Shown here: positions 53,512-61,633 of the stretch, piece by piece
Numbering within the stretch: position 1 is the stretch's first letter
How the letters are laid out: every line of letters begins with the position of its first letter
Assembly (NCBI RefSeq): GCF_001941965.1
Contig: NZ_MKZO01000025.1
Location: 372,001-436,000, forward strand
DNA length: 64,000 nucleotides
Source of the DNA: Pseudomonas putida
GTDB lineage: Bacteria; Pseudomonadota; Gammaproteobacteria; Pseudomonadales; Pseudomonadaceae
Direction: 5' to 3'
Made by a program: the position numbers and the translations under genes
The notes under the pieces: generated by a model
What the model was told of the DNA's origin: nothing
The model's database searches: none
The model's input: only the letters and a program-made list of their open reading frames with translations

Positions 53512-56500
53512 ATGGCGTTTTTCACCGCAGCCAGCAAAGCCGACTTCCAGCATCAACTGAAAGCCGCCCTGGCGCAGCACATCAGCGAACAGGCACTGCC
53601 ACAAGTGGCGCTGTTCGCCGAGCAATTCTTCGGCATCATCTCTCTGGACGAGCTGACCCAGCGTCGTCTCTCCGACCTGGTCGGCTGCACCCTCTCTGCC
53701 TGGCGCATCATCGAGCGCTTTGACCACGCCCAGCCCAAGGTCAACGTCTACAACCCCGATTACGAGCGTCATGGCTGGCAGTCGACCCACACCGCCGTGG
53801 AAGTCCTGCACCATGACCTGCCATTCCTCGTCGACTCCGTCCGCACCGAACTGAACCGCCGCGGCTACAGCATCCACACCCTGCAGACCACCGTGCTCAG
53901 CACCCGTCGTGGCAAGGACGGCGAACTGCTGGAAATCCTGCCCAAGGGCACCCACGGCGAGGACGTGCTGCAAGAATCCCTGATGTACCTGGAGATCGAC
54001 CGCTGCGCCAACAACGCAGAACTCTCCGTACTGACCCACGAACTGACCCAAGTCCTGGCCGAAGTGCGCGTCGCCGTGGCCGACTTCGAGCCGATGAAGG
54101 CCAAGGTCCAGGAGCTGCTGGAACTGGTCGAGCAGACCCCGTACCCGGCGGTCGCTGGCGAGAAGTCCGAGGTCAAGAGCTTCCTCGAATGGCTGGTGGG
54201 CAACCACTTCACCTTCCTCGGTTATGAAGAATTCGTGGTCAAGGCCGACGCCCAGGGCGGCCAGCTGGTGTATGACGAGCAGTCCTTCCTCGGCCTGACC
54301 CGCCTGCTGCGCGCCGGCCTCACCGCCGAAGACCTGCGCATCGAAGACTACGCCGTAGCCTACCTGCACGAGCCGCTGCTGCTGTCCTTCGCCAAGGCCG
54401 CCCATCCGAGCCGTGTGCACCGCCCGGCCTACCCGGACTACGTGTCGATCCGCCAGCTCGACGCCGACGGCAAGGTGATCAAGGAATGCCGCTTCATGGG
54501 CCTCTACACCTCCTCGGTATATGGCGAAAGTGTCCACCAGATCCCGTACATTCGCGACAAGGTTGCCGAAGTCGAGCGCCGTTCCGGTTTCGACGCCAAG
54601 GCGCACCTGGGCAAGGAGCTGGCCCAGGTCCTCGAAGTGCTGCCCCGCGACGACCTGTTCCAGACCCCGGTGGACGAGCTGTTCAACACCGTGATGTCCA
54701 TCGTCCAGATCCAGGAACGCAACAAGATCCGCGTGTTCCTGCGCAAGGACCCGTACGGCCGCTTCTGCTACTGCCTGGCCTATGTCCCGCGTGACATCTA
54801 CTCCACCGAAGTCCGGCAGAAGATCCAGCAGGTGCTGATGGAGCGCCTCAAGGCCAGCGACTGCGAATTCTGGACCTTCTTCTCCGAATCGGTCCTGGCC
54901 CGCGTGCAGCTGATCCTGCGCGTCGATCCGAAGAACCGCATCGATATCGACCCGAAACAGCTGGAAAACGAAGTGATCCAGGCCTGCCGCTCGTGGCAGG
55001 ACGACTACGCCGCACTCACCGTCGAAGCCTTCGGCGAAGCCCAGGGCACCAACGTCCTCGCCGACTTCCCGAAAGGCTTCCCGGCCGGTTACCGCGAGCG
55101 TTTCGCCGCGCACTCGGCGGTGGTCGACATGCAGCACCTGCTCAACCTGTCGGAGAAAAAGCCGCTGGTGATGAGCTTCTACCAGCCGCTGACCCAGTCC
55201 GGTAAGCACATCCTGCACTGCAAGCTGTACCACGCCGACACCCCGCTGGCCCTGTCCGACGTCCTGCCGATCCTGGAAAACCTCGGCCTGCGCGTGCTCG
55301 GCGAGTTCCCGTACCGCCTGCGCCACACCAATGGCCGCGAGTTCTGGATCCATGACTTCGCCTTCACCTACAGCGAAGGCCTCAACCTCGACATCCAGCA
55401 GCTCAACGACACCCTGCAGGACGCCTTCGTCCACATCGTCAACGGCGATGCGGAAAACGACGCCTTCAACCGCCTGGTGCTGACCGCCGGCCTGCCATGG
55501 CGCGACGTCGCCCTGCTGCGTGCCTACGCCCGCTACCTCAAGCAGATCCGCCTGGGCTTCGACCTCGGCTACATCGCCAGCACCCTGAACAACCACACCG
55601 ACATCGCCCGCGAGCTGACCCGGCTGTTCAAGACCCGCTTCTATCTGGCGCGCAAGCTCACCAGCGAAGACCTCGAAGACAAGCAACAGCGTCTGGAACA
55701 GGCCATCCTCAGTGCCCTCGACGACGTCCAGGTGCTCAACGAAGACCGCATCCTGCGGCGCTACCTGGACCTGATCAAGGCCACCCTGCGCACCAACTTC
55801 TACCAGCCGGACGCCAACGGCCAGAACAAGTCCTACTTCAGCTTCAAGTTCAACCCCAAGCTGATCCCGGAACTGCCCAAGCCGGTACCGAAGTTCGAAA
55901 TCTTCGTCTACTCGCCGCGTGTCGAAGGCGTGCACCTGCGCTTCGGCAACGTTGCCCGTGGTGGCCTGCGCTGGTCGGACCGCGAGGAAGACTTCCGCAC
56001 CGAAGTCCTCGGCCTGGTCAAAGCCCAGCAGGTGAAGAACTCGGTCATCGTCCCGGTCGGCGCCAAGGGCGGCTTCCTGCCGCGACGCCTGCCACTGGGC
56101 GGCAGCCGCGACGACATCGCCGCCGAGGGCATCGCCTGCTACCGCATCTTCATCTCCGGCCTGCTGGACATCACCGACAACCTCAAGGACGGCGGCGTCG
56201 TGCCACCGGCCAACGTCGTCCGGCATGACGACGACGACCCGTACCTGGTCGTTGCCGCGGACAAAGGCACCGCCACCTTCTCCGACATCGCCAACGGCAT
56301 CGCCATCGACTACGGCTTCTGGCTCGGCGACGCCTTCGCCTCGGGCGGCTCGGCCGGCTACGACCACAAGAAAATGGGCATCACTGCCCGTGGCGCCTGG
56401 GTCGGCGTGCAGCGGCACTTCCGCGAGCGTGGCATCAACGTGCAGAAGGACGTCATCACCGTGGTCGGCATCGGCGACATGGCCGGCGATGTCTTCGGCA

Positions 56501-58377
56501 ACGGTCTGCTCATGTCCGAGACCCTGCAACTGGTCGCGGCCTTCAACCACCTGCACATCTTCATCGACCCCAACCCGGACCCGGCCACCAGCTTCGCCGA
56601 GCGCAAGCGCCTGTTCGACCTCCCGCGTTCGGCCTGGAGCGACTACGACAGCAGCATCATGTCCGAGGGCGGCGGCATCTTCCCGCGCAGCGCAAAAAGC
56701 ATCGCCATCACTCCTCAGATGAAAGAACGCTTCGCCATCGAAGCCGACAAACTCACCCCGACCGAGCTGCTCAATGCGCTGCTCAAGGCCCCGGTCGACC
56801 TGCTCTGGAACGGCGGTATCGGCACCTACGTCAAATCCAGCGAGGAAAGCCACGCCGACGTCGGCGACAAGGCCAACGACGCCCTGCGCGTCAACGGTGA
56901 CGAACTGCGCTGCAAGGTAGTGGGCGAGGGCGGCAACCTCGGCATGACCCAGCTCGGCCGTGTCGAATTCGGCCTCAATGGCGGCGCCACCAACACCGAC
57001 TTCATCGACAACGCCGGTGGTGTGGACTGCTCCGACCACGAGGTCAACATCAAGATCCTGCTCAACGAAGTCGTGCAGGCCGGCGACATGACCGAGAAGC
57101 AGCGCAACCAGCTGCTCGGCAGCATGACCGAAGAGGTCTCCAGCCTCGTCCTCGGCAACAACTACAAGCAAACCCAGGCCCTGTCCCTCGCGGCGCGTCG
57201 TGCCAAGGAGCGCATTGCCGAATACAAGCGCCTCATGGCCGACCTCGAAAGCCGCGGCAAGCTTGATCGCGCGATCGAATTCCTCCCGTCGGAAGAGCAA
57301 CTCGCCGAGCGCATCGCCGCCAACCAGGGCCTCAGCCGCGCGGAGCTCTCGGTCCTCATCTCCTACAGCAAGATCGACCTCAAGGAAGCGCTGCTCAAAT
57401 CCCAGGTCCCGGATGACGACTACCTCACCCGCGACATGGAGACAGCGTTCCCGCCGTCGCTGGTGCACAAGTTCGCCGACGCCATGCGTCGTCACCGCCT
57501 GAAGCGCGAAATCGTCAGCACCCAGATCGCCAACGACCTGGTCAACAACATGGGCATCACCTTCGTCCAGCGGCTCAAGGAGTCCACGGGCATGAGCCCG
57601 GCGAACGTGGCGGGCGCCTACGTCATCGTGCGCGACATCTTCCACCTCCCGCACTGGTTCCGGCAGATCGAAGCGCTGGACTACCAGGTGCCGGCGGAAG
57701 TGCAGCTCACCCTGATGGACGAGCTGATGCGCCTGGGCCGTCGGGCGACCCGCTGGTTCCTGCGCAGCCGTCGCAACGAGCAGGATGCCGGGCGCGATGT
57801 CGCGCACTTTGGGCCGCAGATTGCTGCCCTGGGCCTGAAGCTCGATGAACTGCTGGAAGGCCCGACCCGTGAGCGGTGGCAGACCCGGTACCAGAGCTTT
57901 GTAGAGGCTGGCGTGCCGGAGTTGCTGGCGCGGATGGTCGCGGGGACTACGCACCTGTACACCTTGCTGCCGATTATCGAAGCGTCTGACGTGACCGGGC
58001 AGAACCCGGCTCAGGTGGCCAAGGCGTTCTTCGCGGTGGGCAGTGCGCTGGATCTGACCTGGTATCTGCAGGAGATCAGCAATTTGCCGGTGGAGAACAA
58101 CTGGCAGGCGCTGGCCCGGGAAGCGTTCCGGGATGATATTGATCTGCAGCAGCGGGCCATCACGATTTCTGTATTGCAGATGGCGGATGCGCCGGAGGAT
58201 ATGGATGCAAGGGTGGCGCTGTGGATGGAGCAGCATCGGGTGATGGTGGAGCGGTGGCGGGCTATGTTGGATGACCTTCGGGCTGCTACTGGGACTGACT
58301 ACGCTATGTATGCGGTTGCTAACCGGGAGCTGGTGGATTTGGCGCTTAGTGGGCAGTCGGCGGTTTTGCCGTCTTGA
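53512..58377 (+). CDS. gdhB: NAD-specific glutamate dehydrogenase, large (180-kDa) type
   Basis: 1621 residues, the length of the Pseudomonas GdhB. It converts glutamate to 2-oxoglutarate with NAD, feeding carbon and ammonia from amino acids. The ATG at 53512 has GGAG eight bases upstream. The long N-terminal part (about 1-700) carries the ACT-like regulatory domains. The catalytic core includes RGGLRWSDREEDFRTEVLGL, VPVGAKGGFLPRR, PANVVRHDDDDPYLV, ADKGTATFSDIANGIA and the NAD-binding GIGDMAGDVFGNG. A C-terminal helical domain follows. The last 150 codons shift visibly to G/T-ending codons. It is followed by a low-GC island. Confidence 0.96.
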   Translation: MAFFTAASKADFQHQLKAALAQHISEQALPQVALFAEQFFGIISLDELTQRRLSDLVGCTLSAWRIIERFDHAQPKVNVYNPDYERHGWQSTHTAVEVLHHDLPFLVDSVRTELNRRGYSIHTLQTTVLSTRRGKDGELLEILPKGTHGEDVLQESLMYLEIDRCANNAELSVLTHELTQVLAEVRVAVADFEPMKAKVQELLELVEQTPYPAVAGEKSEVKSFLEWLVGNHFTFLGYEEFVVKADAQGGQLVYDEQSFLGLTRLLRAGLTAEDLRIEDYAVAYLHEPLLLSFAKAAHPSRVHRPAYPDYVSIRQLDADGKVIKECRFMGLYTSSVYGESVHQIPYIRDKVAEVERRSGFDAKAHLGKELAQVLEVLPRDDLFQTPVDELFNTVMSIVQIQERNKIRVFLRKDPYGRFCYCLAYVPRDIYSTEVRQKIQQVLMERLKASDCEFWTFFSESVLARVQLILRVDPKNRIDIDPKQLENEVIQACRSWQDDYAALTVEAFGEAQGTNVLADFPKGFPAGYRERFAAHSAVVDMQHLLNLSEKKPLVMSFYQPLTQSGKHILHCKLYHADTPLALSDVLPILENLGLRVLGEFPYRLRHTNGREFWIHDFAFTYSEGLNLDIQQLNDTLQDAFVHIVNGDAENDAFNRLVLTAGLPWRDVALLRAYARYLKQIRLGFDLGYIASTLNNHTDIARELTRLFKTRFYLARKLTSEDLEDKQQRLEQAILSALDDVQVLNEDRILRRYLDLIKATLRTNFYQPDANGQNKSYFSFKFNPKLIPELPKPVPKFEIFVYSPRVEGVHLRFGNVARGGLRWSDREEDFRTEVLGLVKAQQVKNSVIVPVGAKGGFLPRRLPLGGSRDDIAAEGIACYRIFISGLLDITDNLKDGGVVPPANVVRHDDDDPYLVVAADKGTATFSDIANGIAIDYGFWLGDAFASGGSAGYDHKKMGITARGAWVGVQRHFRERGINVQKDVITVVGIGDMAGDVFGNGLLMSETLQLVAAFNHLHIFIDPNPDPATSFAERKRLFDLPRSAWSDYDSSIMSEGGGIFPRSAKSIAITPQMKERFAIEADKLTPTELLNALLKAPVDLLWNGGIGTYVKSSEESHADVGDKANDALRVNGDELRCKVVGEGGNLGMTQLGRVEFGLNGGATNTDFIDNAGGVDCSDHEVNIKILLNEVVQAGDMTEKQRNQLLGSMTEEVSSLVLGNNYKQTQALSLAARRAKERIAEYKRLMADLESRGKLDRAIEFLPSEEQLAERIAANQGLSRAELSVLISYSKIDLKEALLKSQVPDDDYLTRDMETAFPPSLVHKFADAMRRHRLKREIVSTQIANDLVNNMGITFVQRLKESTGMSPANVAGAYVIVRDIFHLPHWFRQIEALDYQVPAEVQLTLMDELMRLGRRATRWFLRSRRNEQDAGRDVAHFGPQIAALGLKLDELLEGPTRERWQTRYQSFVEAGVPELLARMVAGTTHLYTLLPIIEASDVTGQNPAQVAKAFFAVGSALDLTWYLQEISNLPVENNWQALAREAFRDDIDLQQRAITISVLQMADAPEDMDARVALWMEQHRVMVERWRAMLDDLRAATGTDYAMYAVANRELVDLALSGQSAVLPS

Positions 58378-58577
58378 CTGACCCGCTGGGGCAACCTGCA
58401 TTGGCGATGATGATCGTGTTCTTGTAGCCCCTTGCGAGTAGCCTGAAAAGCCCTCGTCGGGTCTCGGTATGAGCCTAACTTCAGCGACGTCCTGCCAGGT
58501 GTGTCGCTGGAGTGAATGGCCAAGTGGTGACACAAAGGATTTTTGAGCGTTAAAGCGTTACCATACGTCCGGCTGGG
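58378..58577. other. Junction between gdhB and the low-GC island
   Basis: 200 bases with no convincing gene, terminator, tRNA or repeat. GTGACA (58527) and TTAAAG (58550) are 17 bases apart and could be a weak promoter for the methyltransferase operon. This is where the base composition changes, so one end of the inserted segment should lie here or just inside. Confidence 0.45.
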
Positions 58578-60029
58578 ATGCCACGATCAATCCGGGTAGA
58601 CGCATGCGGTCTAACCGGTTCGAATGACGATGGCAATCCTTTGTTGAAGGAAACCAGAGAGCCAGAGCCTTTGAACCAAGTGCAGTCATTCCGTTTCGTA
58701 GATCTTTTTGCCGGCCTCGGTGGGTTTCATCTAGCCTTAGGCAGGTTAGGCGGCAGGTGCGTGTTCGCTGCTGAGTGGAAAGAGCACCTGCGCGATATAT
58801 ATAAGATAAATTTCAATTTGTATCCTTCTGGGGATATTACAAAGGTCTCTCCAAAGACTGTTCCTGATCACGAAGTTTTAACTGCAGGCTTTCCATGCCA
58901 GCCTTTTTCAAAGGCGGGGGAGCAGTTAGGCTTTGAGTGCACGGAGCAGGGGGATCTGTTTTTTAATGTGGCAGCTATACTTGCTGAAAAACGGCCGCAA
59001 TTTTTTATTCTTGAAAACGTCCCCAACCTTTTAAAGCATGACGAAGGCCGAACGTGGGAGAAAATTAAAGAGATTTTAGGCCTTGGTGATAGCGGGTTGG
59101 GTTATCATATATCTGCTGATAAGCTTTCTCCGCATAATTTCGGAATACCGCAAATCCGTGAGCGAGTATATATAGTCGGCTCGCTAGACTCGCTTGAGAA
59201 ATTTTCATGGCCGGAAAAGAGCGCTTCGCCGACTTCTATCGATACTGTTCTTGACGAATACCCTGCAGATGCAAAAAAACTTTCACCACAGGTAGTCGAC
59301 TGTCTTGAGGTCTGGGATGACTTCCTCAAGCGGTGTCCAGTTGAGGTGGAGCCGCCATGGTTCCCATTGTGGTCAATGGAATGGGGGGCCTCATATCCAT
59401 TTGAAGAAACAACTCCCTATGCTTTAAAGCAGCTGAATGGTCTCGATGGCCTTAAAGGATTTAAGGGCAGCCATGGGTGTAAACTTGGAAACTTCCGAAC
59501 TCTAGATGAAAGATGGGCTGCTCTGCCAAGTCATGCTAGGACAGAAAATTTGACCTTCCCGAAGTGGAAGAAAGATTTTATTAGGCTTAATAGGCAGTTT
59601 TATTTCGAGAATAAAGAGTGGATTGATCCGTGGTTGCCCAGTATTTTAAAGTTTCCCTCAAGCTTGCAGAAGTTTGAGTGGAACGTTAAAGGTGGGGCTC
59701 GTAATATATGGGATTATGTGTTGCAATTCAGGGCGTCTGGTGTCCGTGTTAAGCGGCGAACTACAGCTCCGAGCCTGATCGCAATGACAGATACTCAAGT
59801 CCCTATAATCGGCTGGCAGCAGAGATATATGACGCCAAGGGAATGTGCTAGGTTGCAAAGTCTTGATGCGCTCAAGAAGCTCCCTGAAAGCCAGACGCAA
59901 GCTTTTAAAGCTCTCGGTAATGCAGTCAACTCATTTGTCGTCGAGTCTGTGGCAAGGGCTTTAATTGAAACTAAGCCTTTAGTCGGGGATTTTCTCTGTC
60001 ATGAAGTGGGCGCTGAGGAAGTGAGCTGA
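58578..60029 (+). CDS. DNA (cytosine-5) methyltransferase
   Basis: Up to 483 residues. It should methylate C5 of cytosine in a specific site. Motif I FVDLFAGLGGFHLAL (39-53), motif IV GFPCQPFSKAG with the catalytic Cys107, motif VI LENVPNL (146), motif VIII IRERVYIVG (193), motif IX MTPRECARLQS and motif X GNAVNSFVVESVARAL near the C-terminus are all present. About 200 residues between VIII and IX form the target-recognition region. The ATG at 58578 lacks a clear ribosome site; a TTG at 58671 or GTG at 58680 would start just before motif I. Codon use is AT-rich, unlike the host genes. Next gene is 5 bases away. Confidence 0.93.
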   Translation: MPRSIRVDACGLTGSNDDGNPLLKETREPEPLNQVQSFRFVDLFAGLGGFHLALGRLGGRCVFAAEWKEHLRDIYKINFNLYPSGDITKVSPKTVPDHEVLTAGFPCQPFSKAGEQLGFECTEQGDLFFNVAAILAEKRPQFFILENVPNLLKHDEGRTWEKIKEILGLGDSGLGYHISADKLSPHNFGIPQIRERVYIVGSLDSLEKFSWPEKSASPTSIDTVLDEYPADAKKLSPQVVDCLEVWDDFLKRCPVEVEPPWFPLWSMEWGASYPFEETTPYALKQLNGLDGLKGFKGSHGCKLGNFRTLDERWAALPSHARTENLTFPKWKKDFIRLNRQFYFENKEWIDPWLPSILKFPSSLQKFEWNVKGGARNIWDYVLQFRASGVRVKRRTTAPSLIAMTDTQVPIIGWQQRYMTPRECARLQSLDALKKLPESQTQAFKALGNAVNSFVVESVARALIETKPLVGDFLCHEVGAEEVS

Positions 60030-60034
60030 ATAAA

Positions 60035-61633
60035 ATGGGGCATGTAAATTTGGATGCGCAGGGAAGTGTTGAGGTAGGAATCCGTCCAGAAGTTACAATG
60101 CTGTCAGTGCTCCAGCACTTGAACTATAAGGCATGGTTTGCCATGGCGGAGTTTATCGATAATGCAATACAAAGCTTTGAGGCTAATAGGGAAAGCCTTG
60201 AGGCGATTCATGGGTGTGATTTTCAGTTAAAGATAAACATCGATATCGATGTGGCTCCTCCTGGACGCATCGTGATAAAAGACAATGCGGCTGGGATCGC
60301 TGGGGACGACTTTCCCAGAGCTTTCCGAACTGCTCAAGCCCCTTCTGACCGTACGGGACTTTCCGAGTTTGGTATGGGTATGAAAAGTGCGGCGTGCTGG
60401 TTCGCGAAAAATTGGTCTGTCAGAACGAAGGCTGTAAATGAAGTAGTAGAAAGAACGATAAATTTTGATGTTCAAAATATTGTTGATAGAAAGTTGGAGA
60501 GTCTCCGTCCGTTAGAGCGACAGGAGGATGCACGGGTTCATTATACCGTGGTGACTTTGTGGGGCTTACATCATGTTCCCCAGGGGCGTACTGTCGGGAA
60601 AATTAAAGCTCATCTTGCGAGTATATATCGGGTGTATATCCGGCAAGGCAGTTTGGAGCTAATTTTTAACGGGGAGAAACTAGAGTATAATTCTCCGGCA
60701 GTTCTGAGTGCTGTACCGTACAATTCCGCTGGATTGCCTTCTCAGGGTGAAAGTGTACAGGCAGTTTCCTGGCAAAAGAAAATTTCTTTTGATTTTGGAG
60801 AGGGCCAGCGTGTAACCGGATTTGCGGCACTGAGAGAAGTAGGTTCTACGCCGTTAGCAGGTTTCGCGCTATTTCGAAGGAACAGGCTTATAGAGGGCAG
60901 CCACGATGAGTCTTATCGTCCTAGTCAGATATTTAAGCAAACAAACAGTTATCCATATCAGCGGCTATTTGGGGAGTTGCACCTCGAGGGATTTGATGTT
61001 AGTCACACTAAGGATGGTTTTCGTTGGGAGGAGCATGAAGACATTTTTCTTGAATTTCTCAAGCAAGAATTAGAAACACTACCTTTGAATCTTTTGCTGC
61101 AAGCCGAATCTTATCGTAGTACGCCTAATAGAAGAACTATTGAGGTGCAGGCCGCTGCTGCTACTAGTTCTGTAGTAAGCTACATTGAAGATCATGTGGC
61201 TCCTTACATCACTGAGGCGCGTTTAAATCCAGTCGAACCCGACCCCTTGCCTTCTAATCTCCCGGCTAACCCGTTAAGTGCTTCTGAGAGAAAAGTTGAG
61301 GTCCATGACGGCAAAAACCAATGGATAATTCAACTTAAACTTACAGTAGATCCTTCCTCTGAAGATTGGCTGTCGGTTGCCAAGAATGAGAGTGGTGACG
61401 ATAAGAGTGACCGTATCAGAGGGCTGACCATAGAATTGTCATTAGCTCATCCGTTTTCGGTCCAGTTTTTAGGGGGGCGGAATGAGAATGTTGAGCTTTA
61501 TCTCAGGATAGCTACTGCAGTTTGTGTGTCATTAGTTCTAACTCAGGATATAACGGGTGAGGCGCCCGAAACGTTTCTTTTTAACTTTAATAAATTGATG
61601 CGTGGCGCTATGGCGCGAACAGGAGTTCTATGA
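60035..61633 (+). CDS. GHKL ATPase, MORC/MutL-like, of an R-M-type operon
   Basis: 532 residues. The GHKL (Hsp90/MutL/histidine-kinase) ATP-binding site is complete: MAEFIDNAIQSF (E39, D42, N43), VIKDNAAGI (D83, G87) and a lid motif LSEFGMGMKSA (G113, G115, K117). A middle S5-like domain follows (about 240-350), then a tail with no recognised domain. This is the group in which bacterial restriction-system ATPases ancestral to eukaryotic MORC proteins were described (Iyer and colleagues). ATP-driven dimerisation on DNA would be expected. The start is 5 bases after the methylase stop; its stop overlaps the next start (ATGA). Confidence 0.88.
   Translation: MGHVNLDAQGSVEVGIRPEVTMLSVLQHLNYKAWFAMAEFIDNAIQSFEANRESLEAIHGCDFQLKINIDIDVAPPGRIVIKDNAAGIAGDDFPRAFRTAQAPSDRTGLSEFGMGMKSAACWFAKNWSVRTKAVNEVVERTINFDVQNIVDRKLESLRPLERQEDARVHYTVVTLWGLHHVPQGRTVGKIKAHLASIYRVYIRQGSLELIFNGEKLEYNSPAVLSAVPYNSAGLPSQGESVQAVSWQKKISFDFGEGQRVTGFAALREVGSTPLAGFALFRRNRLIEGSHDESYRPSQIFKQTNSYPYQRLFGELHLEGFDVSHTKDGFRWEEHEDIFLEFLKQELETLPLNLLLQAESYRSTPNRRTIEVQAAAATSSVVSYIEDHVAPYITEARLNPVEPDPLPSNLPANPLSASERKVEVHDGKNQWIIQLKLTVDPSSEDWLSVAKNESGDDKSDRIRGLTIELSLAHPFSVQFLGGRNENVELYLRIATAVCVSLVLTQDITGEAPETFLFNFNKLMRGAMARTGVL

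Noticed and set aside
53386..58533. 5-kb antisense open frame opposite gdhB
   Set aside because: Its length comes from GC-rich codon bias. Its composition is rich in Asp, Gln, Val and His with no recognisable fold, while gdhB is intact on the other strand.
58378..58577. tRNA or att site at the island junction
   Set aside because: I could not find a cloverleaf, a CCA end or a repeated tRNA 3' end in these bases.
58578..60029. Orphan housekeeping methylase
   Set aside because: Five-base spacing to the GHKL ATPase and shared AT-rich codon use show it belongs to the operon.
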